From positions 1 to 18,369 of the forward strand of contig CALXGD010000002.1 of assembly GCA_944387745.1 (NCBI GenBank): a stretch of DNA of 18,369 nucleotides, written 5' to 3'. This DNA comes from an uncultured Oscillospiraceae bacterium (GTDB lineage Bacteria > Bacillota_A > Clostridia > Oscillospirales > Oscillospiraceae). This document shows, one piece after another, positions 14,520 to 18,369 of this stretch (position 1 is its first letter; each line of letters starts with the position of its first letter). The notes below the pieces were generated by a model that saw only the letters and a list, made by a program, of their open reading frames with translations, ran no database searches and was not told the origin of the DNA. Made by a program: the position numbers and the translations under genes.

Positions 14520-14638
14520 AGGGAGAGGCCCCGAATGGGCGGAGGGGGTCCGTCGCTAAGGAATCAACCGACGATTTTTGATTTCCAGCGGTTCCCCTCA
14601 TCCGCCGCTACGCGCCACCCTCCCCCAGGGGAGGGCTT
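14520..14638. repeat. Palindromic repeat element, inverted pair (copy pair 1)
   Basis: The right unit (about 14594-14638) reads TCATCCGCC, then a GC hairpin around CGCTACGCG, then CCACC, then an 8-bp hairpin CCCTCCCC/GGGGAGGG (14618-14625, 14628-14635) and CTTTT. The left unit (about 14520-14552) is a decayed inverted copy, recognised by GCCCC-GAAT-GGGC followed by GGAGGGGGTC. Between them is a core of about 40 bp with its own GGAATCAA/TTGATTTCC pairing. The strong right-hand hairpin with its short T-run may also terminate transcription after the thioesterase gene. Confidence 0.7.
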
Positions 14639-14664
14639 TTACGAAACAATAAGGATATGATGCT

Positions 14665-14880
14665 ATGCAGACGGAAACCATTCAAATTTATACAGAATTT
14701 ATCAAGCTCCAGGACTTGCTGAAATTTTCTGGCGCTGTGGAGACCGGCGGGGACGCAAAATTGATCATTCAGGAGGGCCGGGTGGCCGTCAACGGGGAGA
14801 TCTGTACCATGCGGGGAAAAAAACTGCGCCCGGGAGATCGCGCTGTGATTGACGGAGAAACGGAGCTTATTGTTCAATGA
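14665..14880 (+). CDS. yaaA: S4-domain RNA-binding protein YaaA
   Basis: This small RNA-binding protein consists almost only of an S4 fold (residues about 12-70: LQDLLKFSGAVETGGDAKLI, then EGRVAVNGEICTMRGKKLRP). At 71 aa it equals the length of B. subtilis YaaA (RlbA), which also sits between dnaN and recF and is thought to act in 50S assembly. AAGGA lies 9 nt before the ATG. Its stop overlaps the recF start as ATGA (14877-14880). The symbol refers to the Bacillus gene, not the unrelated E. coli yaaA. Confidence 0.93.
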   Translation: MQTETIQIYTEFIKLQDLLKFSGAVETGGDAKLIIQEGRVAVNGEICTMRGKKLRPGDRAVIDGETELIVQ

Positions 14881-15980
14881 TCTTACAAGCTTTGGAGCTG
14901 GATTTTTTTCGGAATTATCTCCATTTTCAGACAGATTTTCACCCGAGAGTCAATTTGATTTATGGGGAAAATGCCCAAGGAAAGACCAATCTGCTGGAAG
15001 CGATTGCTTATCTGTCCTCTGGCCGCTCCCATCGCTGTCGCTATGACCGGGAAATGATTATGCTGGAGATTAACGATGCTTTTCTGAGAGGTGAGATCAG
15101 AAGCCGGGGCCGCAATTTTAGCCTGGAAGCAAAATTAAGCCGGGGCCGCAGCAGGCAGTTTTACTCCAATGGTGTAAAATTAAAAACGGCAGGAGAATTG
15201 TCCGGAATCTTAACAACGGTTCTGTTTTGTCCGGAAGATCTCTATCTGATTCGGGAAGGGGCCGCTGTCAGACGGAAATTTTTAGATTTTGCAATCAGCC
15301 AGCTTCGGCCAAAATATGCCCAGGCCTTGGCGGAGTATCACCGCCTCTATGAGCATAAAACCAGAATTCTTCGAGATTGGCCGGAAAACCCATCCCTTCT
15401 CCAGACATTGGACGACTTCAGCCTGCGTATGGCTCAGACTGGAGCTGTCCTCATTCACTACCGGGCCCACTTTGTCAAGCGGCTGGAGCAGGAGGCCCCT
15501 GCCATTCACCGGGATTTTTCCGGAGGACGAGAGCAGCTGACCCTGCGGTATGAGACAGTTTCTACAGTCTCCGACCCGTTGGACTCTCCAAAGGTAATTT
15601 TGCAGGAACTTTTACTTCATCAGGAATCTCACCGGCAGGCGGAGCTGGACGCCCGGCAGTGCCTCACTGGCCCCCACAAGGACGATTTGGCGGTGGAGCT
15701 GGACGGCCGGTCCGCCAAGACCTACGGCTCCCAGGGGCAGACCCGCACCGCCGCTCTGTCCCTGAAGCTGGCTCAGCGGGAGATCTTCTTTCAGGAGACA
15801 GGGGAATATCCGGTTCTCCTGCTGGACGATGTGCTGTCTGAACTGGACCCGAAGCGGCAATCCTTTGTATTGAATCACATCCAGGAGGGACAGATTTTTA
15901 TCACCTGCTGCGAAGAGGAAAAATTGGAGGGTCTGGAGCAGGGGCAGAGCTTCCATATCCAGAGCGGTGCGCTGATATAA
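14877..15980 (+). CDS. recF: RecF, DNA repair and gap-recombination ATPase
   Basis: RecF binds at single-strand gaps and helps RecO and RecR load RecA. The 367-aa SMC-like ATPase begins MILQALELDFFRNY. Walker A is GENAQGKT at 30-37. The ABC-type signature is YGSQGQTRTAALSLKLA, from about 283. Walker B and D-loop are VLLLDDVLSELDPKRQ near 318-333. Length is normal. The start overlaps yaaA by 4 bp, so the two are coupled. Codon use changes within the gene: the first two thirds are AT3-richer and the last third is strongly GC3-rich. No terminator is seen after it, so the next two small genes are probably cotranscribed. Confidence 0.98.
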   Translation: MILQALELDFFRNYLHFQTDFHPRVNLIYGENAQGKTNLLEAIAYLSSGRSHRCRYDREMIMLEINDAFLRGEIRSRGRNFSLEAKLSRGRSRQFYSNGVKLKTAGELSGILTTVLFCPEDLYLIREGAAVRRKFLDFAISQLRPKYAQALAEYHRLYEHKTRILRDWPENPSLLQTLDDFSLRMAQTGAVLIHYRAHFVKRLEQEAPAIHRDFSGGREQLTLRYETVSTVSDPLDSPKVILQELLLHQESHRQAELDARQCLTGPHKDDLAVELDGRSAKTYGSQGQTRTAALSLKLAQREIFFQETGEYPVLLLDDVLSELDPKRQSFVLNHIQEGQIFITCCEEEKLEGLEQGQSFHIQSGALI

Positions 15981-15996
15981 GAGAGGAAAACGAATC

Positions 15997-16311
15997 ATGT
16001 TTCATGTGATGTTAGCGCTTCCGGCGCTGATGACCTTCGGGGCGATGGCTCTGTTTGTCTTAGCGGCACCGTTCTGTATCGGCGGTTTTCTCCAGCTGGT
16101 CCTGACCATTGTGGGAGAAAAAGTCTGGGTAATGTGCGTGCCGGCGGGACTGGGCGTTTTGGGACTGATCGGTTCACTGATCGGACTGCTGGATAACATC
16201 CCGTTGGTTGGAATTTTGATCTATTGGGGGATCTATTTCTTATGCATATGGGTGATTTGGCTGGTTGTGACACAGGTTAAGAAATATATCCGTAGAAAAC
16301 TGACCAATTAG
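15997..16311 (+). CDS. Small membrane protein of unknown function
   Basis: I do not recognise the family. The 104-aa product is strongly hydrophobic, with likely membrane segments at about 6-38 (possibly two short helices), 44-65 and 69-92, and a basic C-terminal end KKYIRRKLTN that should lie inside the cell. GAGAGGA precedes the ATG by about 9 nt. It starts 16 bp after recF, and its stop overlaps a possible GTG start of the next gene (TAGTG). Such a gene is not part of the usual recF-remB-gyrB order. It could be a lineage-specific membrane protein. Coding status is supported by the ribosome site, tight spacing and consistent hydrophobic pattern. Confidence 0.75.
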   Translation: MFHVMLALPALMTFGAMALFVLAAPFCIGGFLQLVLTIVGEKVWVMCVPAGLGVLGLIGSLIGLLDNIPLVGILIYWGIYFLCIWVIWLVVTQVKKYIRRKLTN

Positions 16312-16337
16312 TGGAAGAAAGACCATTAGGAGACACT

Positions 16338-16637
16338 ATGCCCATTGTTATTGGAATTTTCGGCCTGGTCCCCCTGGGGGTCGGGTTCGTGCTGGAATAT
16401 CTGTGCTGCCGGCTTCCCAAACGAAAAATTTGGCGGGCGCTACCCCCGACTCTGGGGGTGTTGTTTATCGCCATAGCGACGGCTGGGCGGCTGAATCTGT
16501 GGGAATCGGAGGATAGCTCCCCCCTCACCCAGTTGCTGATTTTCCCCGGTATTCCAGGGGTGTGCGCCCTGTTGGGGTGCTACCTGGGGTGGCGGCTGTG
16601 GAGATACATCTGGACGCCCAGGGTCATTGACCCGTAA
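16338..16637 (+). CDS. Second small membrane protein of unknown function
   Basis: This is an unrecognised 99-aa protein, if it starts at ATG 16338, which has AGGAG (16328-16332) 5 nt upstream. A GTG at 16311 overlapping the previous stop would add nine residues. Likely membrane segments are at 3-22, 36-50 and 68-92, with a basic loop RLPKRKIWR after the first and a polar loop NLWESEDSS in the middle. It follows the previous membrane gene closely, so the two may be a functional pair or one transcription unit. It is followed directly by the second repeat pair. No enzyme motif is seen. Confidence 0.7.
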   Translation: MPIVIGIFGLVPLGVGFVLEYLCCRLPKRKIWRALPPTLGVLFIAIATAGRLNLWESEDSSPLTQLLIFPGIPGVCALLGCYLGWRLWRYIWTPRVIDP

Positions 16638-16650
16638 GAGCGGTCAGACT

Positions 16651-16795
16651 TTGGCTCCCCCCTTACGGGGGAGCTATCACGGCGTAAGCCGTGACTGAGG
16701 GGGGATTTTTGCGGGGACCGCCGTCCACGCTGCCTTGCTCACCCTCATCCGTCACGGCCTTCGGCCGCGCCACCTTCCCCCTGTGGGGAAGGCTT
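16651..16795. repeat. Palindromic repeat element, inverted pair (copy pair 2)
   Basis: The left unit has an 8-bp hairpin GCTCCCCC/GGGGGAGC (16654-16661, 16667-16674), then TCACGGC/GCCGTGA (16677-16683, 16688-16694), then CTGAGGGGGGATTTTT. The right unit is in the opposite orientation: CACCCTCATCCGTCA, a CGGCC/GGCCG hairpin (16755-16767), GCGCCA, then CCTTCCCC/GGGGAAGG (16773-16780, 16785-16792). Between them is a core of about 35 bp. The order of parts is the same as in the pair at 14520-14638, so these are members of one family. Confidence 0.8.
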
Positions 16796-16821
16796 GACTG
16801 GCCGAGAAGGGAGAGACCTAT

Positions 16822-17097
16822 ATGTACCTACACCTGGGCCAATCCATTGTGGTCCCCCACAAGAATATTTTGGGGATCTTCGACCTGGACAACTCCAGCT
16901 GGGCCTTCAAGACAAGGGAGTTTCTGGAGCGGGCGGAACAGGCAGGCCGGGTGGTGCCCATCGGGGACGACCTGCCCCGGTCCTTTGTGTTGGTGGACAA
17001 TGAGGGCGGCGGCCCGCCCACAGTGTACATCTCCCCCCTCTCCCCGGCGGCCCTGAAAAGCCGGCTGGAGCGAGGCTGGCTGGACAGCTCCAGCTGA
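16822..17097 (+). CDS. remB: RemB-like DUF370 protein
   Basis: This is the homologue of B. subtilis RemB (YaaB), a small DUF370 protein encoded between recF and gyrB and linked to control of extracellular-matrix genes. The 91-aa product starts MYLHLGQSIVVPHKNILGIF, matching the family's N-terminal pattern, and contains VYISPLSPAALKSR near the end, the family's YxSPLS motif. GGGAGAG precedes the ATG. Its length is close to the usual 80-95 aa. Codon use is GC-rich like gyrB. A hairpin (17104-17142) follows the stop, then a broken frame, then gyrB. Its direct molecular role is less well known than that of RemA. Confidence 0.92.
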   Translation: MYLHLGQSIVVPHKNILGIFDLDNSSWAFKTREFLERAEQAGRVVPIGDDLPRSFVLVDNEGGGPPTVYISPLSPAALKSRLERGWLDSSS

Positions 17098-17103
17098 ACC
17101 GGG

Positions 17104-17142
17104 TTTGGAACGAGGCCATGGAGCTGCCCACCCTCGTCCAAA
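17104..17142 (+). promoter_or_regulatory. Hairpin following remB
   Basis: TTTGG plus ACGAGG (17104-17115, one bulged A) pairs with CCTCGT plus CCAAA (17132-17142), 11 bp around a 16-nt loop. It starts 7 bp after the remB stop. A-rich rather than T-rich sequence follows, so it is not a classical terminator; an mRNA 3'-end or processing structure is possible. Confidence 0.5.
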
Positions 17143-17181
17143 AATAACTGTACGCATCACACATAAACAGGAGGAGCACCT

Positions 17182-17412
17182 ATGAACCCCATGACCTATT
17201 TATGAAGGGAACGAAAAGCGCTATTTCAGTCTACCCCTATCCTTTATCCGCTGTTTCTTGAACAAGATTCCCCTGATTTAGAGCTTCTGAATGTGGAGTA
17301 TCTCCGGGAGATGAAGGAGCTGATCTTCCACCAGGTGGAGCAAGAGAAGAACCAACGGAGGATGTGTGCCACACCGACACGGCGGAAGATGGGGGCGAAT
17401 AAGCATCCATAG
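17182..17412 (+). pseudogene. Small unknown reading frame interrupted by TGA
   Basis: A strong ribosome site (CAGGAGGAG, 17169-17177) is followed at normal distance by ATG 17182. The frame reads MNPMTYL, meets TGA at 17203-17205, then stays open for 68 more codons to TAG at 17410-17412. The later part has protein-like composition: RERKALFQSTPILYPLF, then LELLNVEYLREMKELIFHQV, an amphipathic charged helix, then a basic end. A single TGG to TGA change would explain the break. I do not recognise the family. An internal ATG (17311) has no good ribosome site. Alternatives are a sequencing error, a short leader peptide or a recoded TGA; a selenocysteine element is not apparent. It lies in the 426-bp gap between remB and gyrB. 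Confidence 0.5.
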
Positions 17413-17523
17413 CAACAGAACAACAGCACAAAAACTGCCGCGACCGGCGCGTGGGACCGAGATACAAAGGAATCCCGCACCCAGGCGCCCAGCGCGGCAG
17501 AGGCAGAGCAAGCGGAGGTTTTT
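17413..17523 (+). other. Spacer before gyrB, no feature seen
   Basis: These 111 bp are open in the gyrB frame but contain no usable in-frame start codon. I see no consensus promoter or terminator here. The gyrB ribosome site GGAGG lies at its end (17514-17518). Confidence 0.5.
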
Positions 17524-18369
17524 ATGTCTGAATTCAACGAGCAGAACGAGCTGAACACCACCCAGGTGGAACACGAGTACGGCGGGTCGGAGATCCAGGT
17601 GCTGGAGGGGCTGGAGGCGGTGCGGAAGCGCCCCGGCATGTATATCGGCTCCACCAGCGAGTCGGGCCTGCACCACCTGGTCTATGAGATCGTGGACAAC
17701 TCCATCGACGAGGCCCTGGCGGGATTTTGTACCGACATCACCGTGACCATCAACCCGGGGAACACCATCACCGTCACCGACAACGGCCGGGGTATCCCTG
17801 TGGACATCCAGCCCCAGACCGGCCGGCCCGCCCTGGAGGTGGTGTACACCGTCCTCCACGCGGGAGGAAAATTCGGCGGCGGCGGCTACAAGGTCTCCGG
17901 CGGCCTCCACGGGGTGGGCGCGTCTGTGGTCAATGCCCTGAGCGAGTGGCTGGAGGTCCAGGTCCACCGGGGCGGGCAAATCTATGAGATGAAGTTTTCC
18001 CGAGGAAAAATCACCCAGGAAATGAGGGTGGTGGGCCGCACCGATCACACAGGCACCACCGTCACCTTCAAGCCCGACCCGGAGATGTTCGACACCCTGG
18101 AGTATAACTACGACACCCTCCACACCCGCATGCGGGAGGAGGCATTCCTGAACGCTGGACTGCGGATCCAGACGGTGGACCTGCGCCCCGGCCAGGAGCA
18201 GGAGGACGACATGTGCTATGAGGGGGGCATCCGGGAGTTTGACACCTTCATCAACCGGAACAAGGACGCCCTCCACCCCGACGTGATCTATATGTCCGGG
18301 GCCAAGGAGGACGCCATGGCCGAGGTGGCCATGCAGTACAACGACGGCTATAACGAGGTGATGGTCTCC
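17524..18369 (+). CDS. gyrB: DNA gyrase subunit B, N-terminal part (3' end outside window)
   Basis: GyrB is the ATPase subunit of DNA gyrase, which introduces negative supercoils ahead of the fork. The first 282 codons are present. ATG 17524 is preceded by GCGGAGG, 5 nt away. The GHKL ATPase motifs are in order: [10 protein letters not shown] with Glu55 as catalytic base and Asn59 binding Mg, then DNGRGIPVD from 86, then [15 protein letters not shown] near 127-140. The N-terminus has RPGMYIGST (36-44), as usual, after about 20 extra residues that precede [16 protein letters not shown]. The end of the window falls in the transducer domain. It is the last conserved member of the dnaA-gyrB series. 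Confidence 0.98.
   Translation, partial: MSEFNEQNELNTTQVEHEYGGSEIQVLEGLEAVRKRPGMYIGSTSESGLHHLVYEIVDNSIDEALAGFCTDITVTINPGNTITVTDNGRGIPVDIQPQTGRPALEVVYTVLHAGGKFGGGGYKVSGGLHGVGASVVNALSEWLEVQVHRGGQIYEMKFSRGKITQEMRVVGRTDHTGTTVTFKPDPEMFDTLEYNYDTLHTRMREEAFLNAGLRIQTVDLRPGQEQEDDMCYEGGIREFDTFINRNKDALHPDVIYMSGAKEDAMAEVAMQYNDGYNEVMVS

Noticed and set aside
14520..16795. CRISPR-like array from the repeated hairpins
   Set aside because: Units are in inverted pairs, diverged and over 2 kb apart, with no regular spacers or cas genes.
17203..17245. Selenocysteine recoding of the TGA at 17203
   Set aside because: Only a weak AGGG/CCCCT pairing lies downstream, and no convincing SECIS-type stem-loop; the codon most likely replaces TGG.
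17278..18276. Minus-strand 332-codon frame
   Set aside because: It is the antisense shadow of GC3-rich gyrB, with no start signal.

Overview
The window is a chromosomal replication-origin region of a low- to mid-GC Firmicute. Gene content and order (rpmH-rnpA-yidD-yidC-jag to the left of dnaA; dnaN, S4 protein, recF, remB and gyrB to the right) fit class Clostridia. GC-rich codon use in many genes, Shine-Dalgarno sites of the AGGAGG type and abundant GC-rich palindromic repeats suggest an Oscillospiraceae-like (Flavonifractor/Pseudoflavonifractor-type) gut anaerobe. The genus is an inference; the Clostridia assignment is firm.

Layout. 1-2200: the 3' end of aspS with its terminator, then a lipoprotein GH3 hexosaminidase gene with a near-consensus promoter and a terminator-like hairpin in its leader. 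Both are on the plus strand, so they are transcribed toward the origin. 2200-3443: an AT-rich convergent spacer with terminators facing both ways, then an AEC-family permease gene on the minus strand. 3620-7237, minus strand: Orn/Lys/Arg decarboxylase, holB (clamp-loader delta') and ricT. This is the Bacillus yaaO...holB-yaaT neighbourhood without tmk. 7426-10760, minus strand: rpmH-rnpA-yidD-yidC-jag, driven by a consensus promoter at 10891-10920 and closed by a terminator at 7375-7418. 10761-11405: the divergent rpmH/dnaA control region. 11406-14093: dnaA, a 264-bp oriC with six DnaA-box-like 9-mers and a DnaA-trio-like element, then dnaN. 14095-17097: a hotdog thioesterase gene, a palindromic repeat pair, an S4-domain gene, recF, two small membrane-protein genes, a second repeat pair and remB. 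17182-17412: a small reading frame broken by TGA. 17524-end: the 5' part of gyrB.

How it works together. DnaA, beta clamp, delta', RecF and GyrB make up initiation, processivity, clamp loading, fork repair and supercoiling control. RnpA, L34, YidD, YidC and Jag link tRNA maturation, ribosome assembly and membrane-protein insertion. From 2499 rightwards every gene points away from the rpmH-dnaA boundary. The additions to the conserved order (thioesterase, two membrane proteins, broken ORF) all lie between dnaN and gyrB, and two of the three insertion points carry the same inverted-repeat family. I see no CRISPR, transposase, prophage or rRNA/tRNA gene. The parts least explained by known families are the repeat family, the TGA-interrupted frame before gyrB and several leader hairpins.
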